In this document: piece by piece, positions 53,518 to 64,000 of the stretch | How the letters are laid out: the number at the start of each line of letters is the position of its first letter | Numbering within the stretch: the stretch's first letter is position 1 | Source of the DNA: Diplolepis rosae | Lineage: Eukaryota; Arthropoda; Insecta; Hymenoptera; Diplolepididae | Direction of reading: 5' to 3' | DNA length: 64,000 nt | Assembly (NCBI GenBank): GCA_030998225.1 | Contig: JAPYXD010000755.1 | Coordinates: 4,823,501-4,887,500 of the forward strand | Translations under genes and position numbers: made by a program | The notes under the pieces: model-generated | Told to the model about the DNA's origin: nothing | Seen by the model: only the letters and a program-made list of their open reading frames with translations | Databases searched by the model: none

Positions 53518-56039
53518 TCATAGAATAAAATCATTAAGTGATTTTTTTGCAATAATTAAATTTTTTATGGAATATATTGCTGTTTCATGTAATTTTAGAA
53601 AGTTTTTATCACTTTCATAAGCGCCAAAAAGTTTGCAGCAATTCATCCAGATTTCTAGTGTTTTTAACCTATCGTGTATGTATAAATATGTACGCATGAA
53701 TACAATTTTGAACCAAAAATAAAAATCTAACCTATAAATTGAAGTATAAATAGGTAAAGTATTTAATCGAGAATTTATTTTCATATTTGCTACAGATACT
53801 TACTAAATAATTACGATTTTGGAGAATGTCAGCGAAAGGAAAGATTAAAAAGAGTAGTGAAAAGGTCTGTGATACTGGGAAAAAAAGTGCAAGACGCAAG
53901 AAAGTTGTTGTTAAAAAGGCAGAGAAAGTGGTCAAAAAAAAAAAAGAAAAAAACTTTATTCTCCTTTAGATATACAGAAAGCTGTAAGTGCAGTCAATCG
54001 TGGCATGTCTGTGCGAAAAGCAGCAAAAAAAATTGTTGTACCAACAATATTCGTCCACACGGCTGTGAAGAATCCTGAAAAAACAAATTTGAAGTCTGGC
54101 CCTCCTTCGATTTTGTCAGCTGAAGTAGAAAATTATATTGTAAACTGGATTTGATATCGAGCTGAGAAAGGATATCCAGTCACTAAAGTTCAGTTGTTAG
54201 ATAGTGTGCAGATATATAGTATGTACTTGATCTTGGAAATAAAATCCCCAAGACTCCATTTACTGAAAAGAGACCTGTGCGTCATTGGTATGAAAAGTTC
54301 CGTGTGTGTTTAACTGCATCGTTTATGTATAGCGCTGATGGGACTAGAGCTTCTCCAATGCTAATATTCAAGTATGCAGATAGTGTGCCAGGTAGTATTC
54401 TAAAAAATTGTCCAGCTGATTGGGGTATTGGTAATTCCGAGATTGGTTGGATGACAACAGAGAAGTTTTACGAATACAAAGCAAACGTTTTTTATCCTTG
54501 GCTCCAGAAGAGTGAGATAGAATTTCCAGTTATTATTTATTTGGATGACCATTCCTCTCGCGTCACCATACCATTAGTTAAATTTTGTAGAGAAAAGCAA
54601 ATAGAGCAGATTGTTCTGTTCCCAAACGCAACACACATTATGCAGCCTTTAGACATTGCATTCTTTCGCCCATTCAAAGAAATATGGCGAGCAACAATTA
54701 TAAAGTATAAAGCTGAAAAAAATATTTCAAGATTGAAAAAGAAACATGTTCCAGCTGTGCTTTTCAAACCTTGGAATCATATGTCAACGAGAAGAAAACC
54801 ATTCAAAATGGCTTTGAAGCCGGTCGTTTAGTACCTTTTGATCCTGAAGCAATAGACTACAATGCACTGCATAAGAAAAGTAAAAAAAGAAGATAGATGA
54901 ACCGGTCCAGAAAGCAGACTTAGATCACGAAGTTGAAGGCATGAAAAAGCATTTACTGACCCTAAAAAAGAATCTGCTGGATATTATGCTCAAGAGTTTC
55001 AGAGATACTGAGGCCACTGGTGTAAGGAATGCAGACACATAGAACAGCAGTTTGTTTCAGTATTGGCTAGAAGTAAAAGAGGCTGTTGGTGGTAAAGAGG
55101 CCATTAATTATTACTCAACTTCTAACTAATTGTTTAGCTCTCGACACTACTAATTAATTTCAATATTTACAATTATAATTTGATATTTACAGAACTAATT
55201 TTTGCTATTTACAATCTACTATTTACATAAATTATATGTATTAATTACAATTTACTATTGACTATATAACTGTTATTGCAGTTAGCTATTTTAATTAATC
55301 ATGTATTTTATTCTATTCTCATAGATGCCAGAATGAAATCACGTCCTATAATAAGAATGTTGAATGTATCAATAATCACCATGTTATTGTAGTACCTAAT
55401 AATGTGTCTGCAAGTACGCATATTGAATCTTTGAATGAAAAAATTTCGAATGTATTAATCAGTGAAATACTTATAGAATTAGATAATATTGAACAAAATG
55501 AATTTAATACACTTTTAAATCAAAATTGCTAAGAGAGTGTAATTTTAGAAACAAATTTTAACGCAAACGAGCATATCGACAAGCATGTACATGTATCGCA
55601 AATGACACGTCTTCACTTGATAATTTCGAAGATTTAACACCTGAAAATGTAGTTTTTGAAATCTGTCAAAAAGGTTTGCACAAATTTATGTAAAAATTAT
55701 TAATGACACATCTTATATCTTACTTATTTTCAACCATCTATCATTTTTTTTAAATAATTCATGAAAGTGCAAATAGCATAAATGAGCTGAATGGTGCTCA
55801 AGTAATTCGCACAGTATCAAATGGCCAAGTGCAAGAGTTTACCAGTCCTCGAGTTACAAACAAAGATAATTATTTTGAGGAAACTTTTAGTCCTCAAAAT
55901 GAAAATGCTTCACCCGTATTACAAGAAAATGAACAAAAGATTTGTAAAAAAATAAATAACGAATCAAGTTCCCTTCAATAAATTCAATTCAGGGAAGTCA
56001 TACAAATTGATTTAACGTTCAGTATATTGTGTATAAGGG

Positions 56040-59000
56040 GCAAAATTCGTCAAGTGTACCCGCCTAAAAACTGGTTGTCTCCGATTTCCATGAAAGCCCC
56101 CGAAATTATTCTACTAGTAAACCTCCTTTAATTACCCTAAGAGAACGTCTCTATTACGACGGGTTGTCAGTATACAGGGGCTCGAATTTTCAACCTTTTA
56201 CCGCGCACGCTGATACTCAATTAACCATAACTTCTACAAAAGTTATCCAAATTAATTTTTTTATTGAGGTCGTGGAAAAGTTTTTTAACCAGATTTACGC
56301 TGAAAGCAATGGTTTTAGATAGAAAAAATTATTCGAACTTCATTTTTTAATTTTAAACATGTTTTTGAGTTTTTCTCCAAGTGCGGCCGTTAATTTTCTT
56401 TCCAAAATTATGTTAAAAAAAAATCTTGATTTTTTCCCTTTAAAATGAGCCATAGTCGAAAGTTATTTCACGGATAATAATTTTTATTATTTATTGGACA
56501 AGTAAATCCACTTTTATGTCGATACTTCATTTTTAAGACTTTAGAGAAAATTCGAAAAACCTGCCGAAAAAATTAGTACACATATTTGACCACTAGATGG
56601 ATGTCTTCGATACCTTTCTCGCAACAAAACTCATTGTCAGTCATTATAATTGCCAATTATTTTTCGATCAGAAATTGCTTTTATGCGACTTAGCTTCGGC
56701 TTATTTCGACGTCATAATACTGCAGGTTTGTACTTTCCCGTATATTATTTATTCTCATTTACTTTTCTGATTATTCAAAATATACATAGTATTACTTGAA
56801 TACTATATTTCGAACACTTACCCACCTTCCGTGTTTGGACTCGCATTGTTATTCAGTGCCTCAACTTAGCTTTTTCTTCTGCTTAATTTTCAATCATCCC
56901 AAGAAGAACCAGCTTGGGTCGTCGTTCTTACAATCCTTTTTCTAAGGAAAATCACAAGCGTGATCCGTGCAGTTTAAGAACAATTTCTGCAACACTTCAA
57001 AAAAAATATCCCAGTATACCCATCGATGCGAAATTGTGTGTAAATTGCAGAAAATAAATTTCTCAACTTGCATTGCTATCCTCTTTGTATTCTCATACTG
57101 ATCCAACCATTGAAGATGCTTCAGTGATCAACGATAATTCACCTCCTATTCTCGAGAATGATATTTTAATGGAAGACGACGATATCTTTGCCTATCCTTT
57201 GACATCCAAGTTTGAAAAATCTAAAACTGATTGTTCTGATGAAAATCATTACGCTGGAATGGAGGTTCTTGAACAAATAAAAGGAAAATTTCAAAAATCT
57301 GCAAGTAATTCAGAAAAAGTGTTACTTTTAACTCTTGCTCCGAAATCTTAGGGTCGCAGAAGATTGGCTAAAGAATTTGGTGCTTCTGAACGCCAAACTA
57401 GAAAGGCTAAGAAATTAGTGGCCGAGAATGGTATTTTCACTTCTCCTAATTTGAAAAAAGGTAAAACTTCAGATTCCGAGATTGAAAATTTGGTCAAAAA
57501 TTTTTACCTGATGATGAGAATAGTCGTATGATGGCTGGCATGAAAGATTTCGTTTCCGTACAAAAAGATGATGGCTCCCGTGAGCACGTTAAAAAAAAAG
57601 TTAATTCTGTGCAATCTTTCTGAATTATATGCAAATTTCAAGGCTCAGCATCCTACAGTTAAAATTTGCTTATCAAAATTCTCTCAGATTAGACCCCGAG
57701 ATTGCATACTCGCTGGAGCCAGTGGTACGCATACTGTTTGTGTTTGTGTCCATCATGAAAACGTTAATCTAATGCTAGATGTTGTAGATTTAAAAGAACC
57801 AACCTGCGAAAATTTTTCCCCCATTAAGACTTATCATGATGCTATGAACAGGATTATGTGTAGCGTTCCGACTTCACAATGCTACTTGAATGAATGCACA
57901 GCGTGTCCTGGTACAAGCGCACTTAAGGACTTTATAACATCAGTTCTCGCAGACCAGCGTATTAACAGAGTAGAATTCCAGACTTGGCAACAAACTGACA
58001 GAAGTACGTTACGCACGGAAATAATAGACGCAGAAGATTTTGCTGAAAAGATTTGCCTTTGTAGTCCAGAATGAAGGTCATTCATTTCATTGGAACAATG
58101 ATCAAGCTACCATTTTTACAGTGTTAATTTATTATAAAGAGGACAAAATTCTAAAGCACCGCAGTCTTGCTATGTTATCAGACTATTTGGCTCATGACAT
58201 AATTGCCGTGTACGAATTTCAAAAAATTATTACACACTATTTGAAAGGGAATTTTCAACCCACAAAAATGATTTACTTTACAGATGGAGCCGCCCAGCAC
58301 TTTAAAAGTAAATATAACTTCATCAATTAGTCCACCACGAAATGGATTTTGGTATTCCAGCCGAGTGGCATTTCCATGCAACGGGGCACGGAAAAGGCCC
58401 TTGTGATGGTATTGGGGGAAATTTAAAAAGACTCACAGCGCGTGCTAGCCTACAAGATTCATCTAAAGATTCGATTTTGACTGCTGATGCCTTGTATCAA
58501 TAGGCAAAGAAAAATTTAGCTGAAACTTTAGTATTCTTTAGTCCCAAAGAAAATCACGCCATCACAGCTCAAGAACTTAAGAGTAGATTTGCATCAACAA
58601 ACACAGTGCCTGGTACACAAAAATATCACTTTTTCGTTCCCTCTGCTGAATTAACTCTCATGTTGAGAAAATATTCGTCATCATTAGAATGTGATGTTTT
58701 CCCGAAAAAAACTATGAGGCAAAGAAGAAAGAGAAGTGCACATACATTGTAATAAGCAAATTATTTGACTCAATTTTCGATGTGAGAGGCGAGGGGCCTC
58801 ACACTAAAAAATCACCCCGAATTACAAATTAATTTTTATTTTCAATTTCGTACCAGCCAAAAATAACAGTTTTACGAACAAATTTTACAAAGTACAATTA
58901 AATAAGTTCCCAATGGACGTTACGCCGTGATCGTGGCGCCTAGCTGCACTGCGACGCAGAAACCGCGCGCAAGAAGTGTTATATATCTCCACCAATTTCT

Positions 59001-59431
59001 TTAACCCCACCTTCAACCATGGCTCATTTTAAAGGGAAAAAGTCAAGCTTTTTTTTAACCATAATTTGGAAAGAAAATTAACGGCCGCACTTGGAGAAAG
59101 ACTCAAAAATATGTTTAAAATTAAAAAATAAAGTTCAAATAATTTTTTTTATCTAAAACCATTGCTTTCAGCGTAAATCTGATGAAAAAACGTTTCCAAG
59201 ACCTCTATAAAAAAATTAATTTAGATAACTTTTGTAGAAGTTATGGTTGATTGAGTATCAGCGTGCGCGGTAAAAGATTGAAAATTCGAGCTCCTGTATA
59301 CTGACAACCCGTCGTACTAGAAACGTTCTCTTAGGGGAATTAAAAGAGGTTCACTAGGACAATAATTTCGCGGACTTTCAAGGAAATCGGAGACAAAAAG
59401 TTTTTAGACGGGTACACTTGACGAATTTTGC
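56040..59431 (+). mobile_element. Unclassified DNA transposon with ~410-bp inverted repeats
   Basis: Outer ends are GCAAAATTCGTCAAGTGTAC and its complement. Inverted similarity runs from 56040 to about 56450 and from about 59020 to 59431. The inside holds a decayed transposase-like gene (56890-58752). I could not recognise a target duplication: the flanks read GTATAAGG on the left and GTCATAAAT on the right. A truncated second copy is at 35190-35984. I do not know the superfamily; Sola-like elements are one guess because of long repeats. Confidence 0.85.
56890..58752 (+). pseudogene. Transposase-like protein of the unclassified element
   Basis: Reading across breaks gives about 600 codons. 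An N-terminal part has paired Cys (C-V-N-C). A basic H-T-H-like stretch follows (R-R-L-A-K-E-F-G-A-S-E-R-Q-T-R-K-A-K-K-L). Then come L-I-L-C-N-L-S-E-L-Y and C-I-L-A-G-A-S-G-T-H-T-V-C-V-C-V-H, and a possible catalytic core with Y-F-T-D-G-A-A-Q-H-F-K and G-H-G-K-G-P-C-D-G-I-G-G. The last motifs recur in many uncharacterised insect proteins as I remember them. Breaks: stops near 57054, 57349 and 58501, frameshifts near 57510 and 58050. The conserved Asp of T-D-G and the Asp of C-D-G are candidates for catalytic residues, but this is inference. Confidence 0.65.
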
Positions 59432-59799
59432 GTCATAAATGAAAATTTCATCAATCACGTAACATAATCTCTGTACATGTTGCAGGTTATACCAGTGACC
59501 GTAAGAGGATTTTTGTTAATGCTTTTACCTTACCTCCTGAATACGTATCCAAAAAGAAGAAAGCTAAATTAGCTGCTACGAAAAAACCCAAATAATCTTC
59601 AGTAGGAACCTCAGAAGGGTGGTGGAAACTTCAGATGGAACAAGAACAAAAACAGAAAACAAAGGATGAAAACAAAGTACAGAAACAGTTATTAAAAGAA
59701 AATAAAAAGAAATTGGAAGAGGAGAGAAAGAATTACATGCTTGAAATGAAAGGAAAGATTAATAAGATTCAGAAACAAATCAAATATGAAAAATTATAA

Positions 59800-60569
59800 A
59801 CTATTCAGACTGTGTAAAATCAGTATTACTAAATCTGTAGATGCGTCATATGTTCACAATGTGTATTTTTGTTAATAGCTTATTAAGTAAAAGGCTAAAA
59901 TTATTATATTATTATGTATAAAATATAACCTGCCAACTTTTAAAAAATGTTTAGACGTTTTTTTATTCTTTTAAAACAAAAAACGCATTATTTTTCAATC
60001 TGTTCCAAAATCGGGACATGACTTATGGAATGGGGGGACAAGCCGTAAAAGCGGCGTTCCATAGCAGGTACCGGACAACGACATTTTTTGTGTTTCATTC
60101 CCTACCGGTTGAAACAATGCATGTAGTTGGTCATTTATTTTGTCAACTGAAATTGTTTAATAATAAATGTCTTGACTCATTTCCTACCGTCTGGCTGTTT
60201 GCGGACCAGTTATCTTTATTTAAAAACACTCGAAATCAATATTTACAGGCTGTTTGCATAGTTTCTAAATAGCGCTACAGTCGCTCTAATGTAACGATAG
60301 CCCATTTCGACGCTAAAGGCGCCTTGATACTTGCATGGAATGTTCATTAGAATTAAGTAAAATAACGACGATACACATGATAATTTAGAAACATCCTAAA
60401 AAGTAAATATTCTAAATATAATATGAGATTGGAATAGAATACGAGTGATTCAAAATTAAAAAGTACATTCAATGAGAAGGAAGCATGATAATATTATAAC
60501 AATAACAACCCTTTATATGTATTTGTAGTTAAATTTATGATGAACATCGAATCTCAGATTTGAATTGTG
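59800..60569. other. No gene recognised
   Basis: AT-rich; a plus-strand frame at 60018-60272 has no recognisable content. Confidence 0.45.
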
Positions 60570-60917
60570 ATTCTGTAGCGAAATTTGGAATAGAATGTGT
60601 AGGAATAAATACAATAATTTTACTTTTTAGCGATGAAAACTAGGAAAACATCATATACCTGTCATTAAAGGCAGTGCAGTGGTTCACAATTTGCGGAACG
60701 TCTCCACAGTCAGGATTGGCCATTGGTAGAAGTGAGATAAAAAGCAGTTGCGTCTCATTCCAACCAATGGTCAACCCTGACGGTGAAGACGTTCCACAAA
60801 TGGTGAACCACTGTATTGCCTTCAATGACAGGTATATGTTTTTCTAACCTTTTTCACTAAAAAATAAAATAATTGTATTTATTCCTACACCTTCTTATTC
60901 TAAATTTATTGCAGAAT
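60570..60917. repeat. Near-perfect ~350-bp palindrome (fold-back MITE)
   Basis: Arms meet near 60745. GTGTAGGAATAAATACAA (60598) pairs with TTGTATTTATTCCTACAC (about 60875), and ATACCTGTCATTRAAGGCA pairs across the centre, as does CATTGGTNGRANTGAGA. Similarity fades beyond 60575 and 60912. It has no coding capacity. Confidence 0.85.
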
Positions 60918-61184
60918 GAAATTTGTAATGACTTAAAAGTTTTTTTTTACCTTTCTTAGCTATAATAATGCGAGGTCAGAGTATTCTCTTACCGTTCTCT
61001 TAACCGGGTCCGCTAGGGCGATGTATTAATTACAGTCGACTATAATTAAATGTGGTTTAAGAATGAGATTTTTTCGGCTGAATCATGAATTTACAGTTGA
61101 ATGCAATTCAACGCCCAGCTTTTTCACAGTGTACGAGAAAATAAAACATACAATTTAAAAGAAGAAATGACAACTATAACTTAC
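60918..61184. other. Probable intron downstream of the 61-kb exon
   Basis: Begins (on the minus strand) with GTAAGTTATAG, a strong donor. Otherwise featureless. Confidence 0.35.
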
Positions 61185-61355
61185 GACCTGACAGTGATGT
61201 TTTACACAAGATGCTAACACTGTATATTCCAAAATATTACGCCATTTAACATTGTTTTGATCAAAGTATTTTGTTTCATCAAGGCCTCCTTTTCTTTTTA
61301 ATTGTCTCGAATCTCTAATCACTTTCAGTAAATAATTTCTCTCCAACGCTTCCAT
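61185..61355 (-). CDS. Candidate first coding exon, perhaps of THADA
   Basis: 57 codons from an ATG in strong context (AAACCATGG) to a near-consensus donor (GTC/GTAAGT). Residue use is protein-like: M-E-A-L-E-R-N-Y-L-L-K-V-I, then K-Y-F-D-Q-N-N-V-K-W-R-N-I-L-E-Y, then A-S-C-V-K-H-H-C-Q. It is on the same strand as THADA, about 20 kb upstream of the first exon I can identify, and ends in phase 0. I cannot match it to the THADA N-terminus, which is poorly conserved. It could begin a different gene. A hAT-type MITE ends 39 bp before the ATG and would be in or near its promoter. Confidence 0.45.
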
Positions 61356-61393
61356 GGTTTAATCAGTTGCGGCCACGAAGGAATAATAAGGAG

Positions 61394-61957
61394 TAGTGAT
61401 GGGCGATACAGTATCGATACTTTGGAGTATCGATACTTTTGAACCGATACTTCGATATTTTGTATCGATACTTTCATACCCGATATTTGATAGTATCGAT
61501 ACTGTTAGCCTGTATCGATACGCTAATTAAAGTGCAATGTTAGTGGTGGGCAAATTCAGCAAATCGTAAATGTCATAAAAATTAAAATTGTAAAATACGA
61601 TATATTTTCGCAATAATAAACATCACATATAACATATAATGAATATACGATTTATTGACAGTAAAAATATCTTAAGTTTGTTGTTCATTTGCTTCGAATG
61701 ACCGTTTTGGAAATAGATTAATGATTATAAATTTGATGACCTGTAAAGATTATGCAAAATTTCGGTATGACCACGTTAAAAAATCATGTTTAAAATGTCT
61801 ATAAATTTGTGTGATATTTGCAAATATTGATTGATATATGTGTATCGATACAACTATATCGATACTTTTATTCGATTATTTCTTCGTATCGATACAGACA
61901 CAACCAATACGTATCGATACGAAGTATCGATACATTCCGACGTATCGCCCATCACTA
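61394..61957. mobile_element. hAT-type MITE packed with TATCGATA boxes
   Basis: 564 bp with ends TAGTGATGGGCGATAC and (reverse) the same. It is flanked by an 8-bp duplication with one change (ATAAGGAG at 61386-61393, ATGAGGAG at 61958-61965), typical of hAT. I count ten exact TATCGATA octamers, five within the first ~140 bp and five within the last ~130 bp, many extended to GTATCGATAC. It has no coding frame. Clustered subterminal motifs are where hAT transposases bind. Confidence 0.9.
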
Positions 61958-61965
61958 ATGAGGAG

Positions 61966-62683
61966 ACCGAATTCCATCTTTGAGACCTGACATGAATGGA
62001 CATGAAGCAAATGAATCATTGTACTTTAAGTGCCGTACAGTGCCGTAGTTCTGGTTTCGAGTGAACCCGATTTTTGTCGATCATGCGCAGTACGCAGGTG
62101 CTTTTGTATCCTCTTCTCCTGTAAAAAATGAGCGAGATGAGTATTGTGCTTTCAATAGAGTTTATTTTAGTTACATATATATATGTTTCTTCGTAAATAG
62201 TGCAATGTCTGTAGGTGGTATGCACTTAACATCTATATGAATATTATTTTTCATAGCGCCTCCTTTAAAAATCCGATTTTCGGTACCTGTAGAGCAGGTT
62301 GAAACAACAATTTTCAACCCTAGGGTTGAAAGTCGCTGTTTCTACCCACTCCACAGTTACAGCCAATCAGATTCTCAAAAGAGTTGCTATGAAAAATAGT
62401 ATACAGTACTCGAAACAAAACACAGCGAAAGCATTTCGTGTGATTGCAGCCCTCATTTCACTCGGGCAGGGCAAACTTCACACTCATGCAATCGCTCTGT
62501 TTCGCCCCTTGTAATGTAATATACTATTGCAACATATTCTGTAAGTATTAAAAGTGAGATTTTCACAATGTGTGCATATGTAATTTTGCATCTCTAAAAG
62601 TATTTTTACGAAAGATACTGTAAAATTACGTAAGAAAAATTGTAAAAACGCAACTCGTTTGTAAATGCACAGTCGGTATGTTA
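61966..62683. other. Intergenic, no gene recognised
   Basis: Contains a perfect 20-bp palindrome TTTCAACCCTAGGGTTGAAA (62312-62331) and a balanced-composition stretch 62290-62520 with a 71-codon frame that I do not recognise. It may be promoter or untranslated sequence of a neighbouring gene. Confidence 0.35.
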
Positions 62684-63652
62684 CACTGTAAAAAATTTCA
62701 GCAGAATTTTACATCGCCATACGAGGGACATAAAATGACCCTCGTTGGACGGTGTAAAATTACGGATGGAATGAAAATGACAGACATTTCGTAACTTTCT
62801 ATCCTTGATCGCAAAACTCCATCTAGTCGTGAATTTTACGAACTGCTACTGTATTATTCCTAACCTTGTCCGTAATTATACGTATCGTGGAACAAAAATT
62901 CCGGCTTTTCCTGGAAAGGTCAATTAATGGGTGGAATTTCCCATCCACATCCTGGATTATTTTATATATATACATCATTAAAATTCTTTATTGAGAACTT
63001 TAGATAATCGTATTTACTTAATAAATGAAATATTTTCGATTTAAACTGACAATATTAAATCTTAAACTGCAAAATTTAACACGAAGTAATCACTGAAGTT
63101 TTAAACGATTTTTATAAACCCTTCACGATTTAATTTCGTACATTTCTTACTATTTTATAATTCAAAATTAAATCGTGTAGGGTTTATATAAATTGTATAA
63201 AATTTCAGTTATTACATCATTTTTTGGTACAGGATTTATCAGTGCTAGTTGGAATTTAAAATATGTAATGTATTAAATAAATTATGATTATGTAGAATTA
63301 TGTATTTCCAAAATGTCGGGTTTATAATAATGACATGAAGAATTGAAAACAACCGAACAGCGAAATGAAGATTAAATTCTCATCCGGAAATTTACACCTA
63401 GGCGGTAATTTTGCGCAAACCTCAAACAAAATTTCAGTTTACGTTTGGAAAATTCATACGACAGACGATGCGATTTTACATCGCTTAACGAGGGTCATTT
63501 TATGTCCGACACTGATCGAAGTGACTTTACACACTTGTCGGAAAATCACATCCTCCATCAATATAAATTTACGGAACTAAGTAAATTTACACAGAGAGGC
63601 GCTGTGATTTTACGAATCTTCCATAATTTTCCCTAGATCATTTTTTACAGTG
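62684..63652. mobile_element. 969-bp TIR element, TA flanks
   Basis: Ends CACTGTAAAAAAT and its complement, bordered by TA (62682-62683, 63653-63654). Both halves contain CGAGGGNCATNNNATG-like hairpin words (62720 and 63489). Short terminal repeats and no gene: a MITE-like derivative of a TA-targeting transposon. Confidence 0.75.
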
Positions 63653-63689
63653 TATCTCTTGATTGTTTCGGTCATGATTTTATTTGTCT

Positions 63690-64000
63690 CATGGAGACTA
63701 GATATAAGGAGACCAATCTCCATATATCCATTTCCGAAATGAAGTTCTGCCAAGTATATAGTTACAAAACTTCCCGATGAGGGTATGTGTGTTCCCTGGA
63801 TGCAAAATGGCGGCATCCACGGTTTATAAGCATCGTGCATTGGGCATCGCCATTTTGCACCCAGGGAACACGCATGCTCTCATCGGGAAGTTTTGTAACT
63901 GTTTACTTCGCAGAACTTCATTTCGGGCATGGAGACTAGATATAAGGAGACCAATCTCCATATATCCATTCCTGAGATGAATTTCAGCCAAGTACTTAGT
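63690..64000. repeat. 238-bp tandem repeat containing a palindrome, cut by the window end
   Basis: CATGGAGACTAGATATAAGG starts at 63690 and again at 63928, and both are followed by the same 40 bp, so a second unit has begun. Within the first unit 63736-63924 is a near-perfect inverted repeat centred near 63830. Its arms hold TTCCCGATGAG, TTCCCTGG and CAAAATGGCG. Copy number beyond the window is unknown. Confidence 0.8.

Larger units (their letters stand above)
53826..59799 (+). pseudogene. Second pogo-like transposase gene, split by an inserted transposon
   Basis: From ATG 53826, a Lys-rich start leads (after a frameshift near 53955) to a psq-type helix-turn-helix (D-I-Q-K-A-V-S-A-V-N-R-G-M-S-V-R-K-A-A). 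The frame 54277-54831 carries the DDE_1 domain: W-G-I-G-N-S-E-I-G-W-M-T, then Y-L-D-D-H-S-S with a catalytic Asp, then N-A-T-H-I-M-Q-P-L-D. The segment with the first catalytic Asp is deleted near 54275. The C-terminal part is spread over 54840-56020 and, after a probable intron, 59485-59799, which holds G-W-W-K-L-Q-M-E-Q-E and a Lys/Glu coiled coil typical of pogo C-termini. The intron acceptor is TTGCAG/GTTATACC at 59484. A 3.4-kb transposon sits inside that intron. Confidence 0.75.

Noticed and set aside
53518..53784. Minus-strand frame (T-L-E-I-W-M-N-C-C-K-L-F) as an upstream THADA exon
   Set aside because: An acceptor-like CGATAG precedes it, but no usable donor precedes the stop and I cannot match it to the family. 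It is left unannotated, though a cDNA could revive it.
1..64000. CRISPR arrays, operons, riboswitches or other bacterial systems
   Set aside because: Introns, eukaryotic transposon classes and composition show nuclear animal DNA; the tandem repeats lack regular spacers.

Overview
The window looks like a piece of an AT-rich insect genome, probably hymenopteran. That is judged only from the transposon families and the spliced host gene; I could not run a search. It holds one host gene in pieces and a very large amount of transposon debris, much of it nested.

Host gene. Six exons on the minus strand read as THADA, the HEAT-like protein that partners the tRNA 2'-O-methyltransferase: 41346-41486, 40501-41139, 37670-37776, 36796-37102, 36468-36713 and 13325-13711, in 5' to 3' order. 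Phases match at every junction and give 609 codons from the middle of the protein. The last intron (13712-36467) is about 22.8 kb and holds most of the mobile DNA on the left side. A separate minus-strand candidate first exon with a good Kozak ATG and a GTAAGT donor sits at 61185-61355. It may be the THADA start or another gene.

Left part (1-13 kb, beyond the last visible exon): a deleted Tc1/mariner-class element, a mariner helix-turn-helix scrap, a pogo-like transposase relic with an intron, and a structurally complete BEL/Pao retrotransposon (LTRs of 596 bp, 5-bp target duplication) whose polyprotein has lost part of the integrase region. A diverged LTR-like repeat follows.

Giant intron (13.7-36.5 kb): a fold-back repeat, an R1-like LINE ORF1 relic, a Transib/RAG1-like transposase tail, a 173-residue orphan ORF with three SUMO-interaction-like motifs, and a broken errantivirus-like Ty3 element (gag, pol and env remnants). 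A second Ty3/gypsy element in the opposite orientation, with an exact tRNA-Lys primer site, is inserted in the long repeat downstream of env. Then come a second Transib-like scrap, a piggyBac relic inserted in LINE sequence, a mariner relic and a truncated copy of an unclassified TIR element.

Right part (37-64 kb): two TTAA-flanked elements lying back to back in a THADA intron, a Penelope-like element with inverted terminal repeats and another transposon inserted inside its reverse transcriptase, a tRNA-like Pol III unit in a duplicated repeat, several fold-back elements, and a second pogo-like gene whose intron contains an unclassified 3.4-kb transposon with roughly 400-bp inverted repeats. 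A hAT-type MITE with ten TATCGATA boxes lies just upstream of the candidate first exon. A 238-bp tandem repeat runs off the end of the window.

The THADA exons and perhaps the 61-kb exon are the only host coding DNA I can support. The rest is mobile DNA in various stages of decay, and no two non-host genes appear to work together as a living system.
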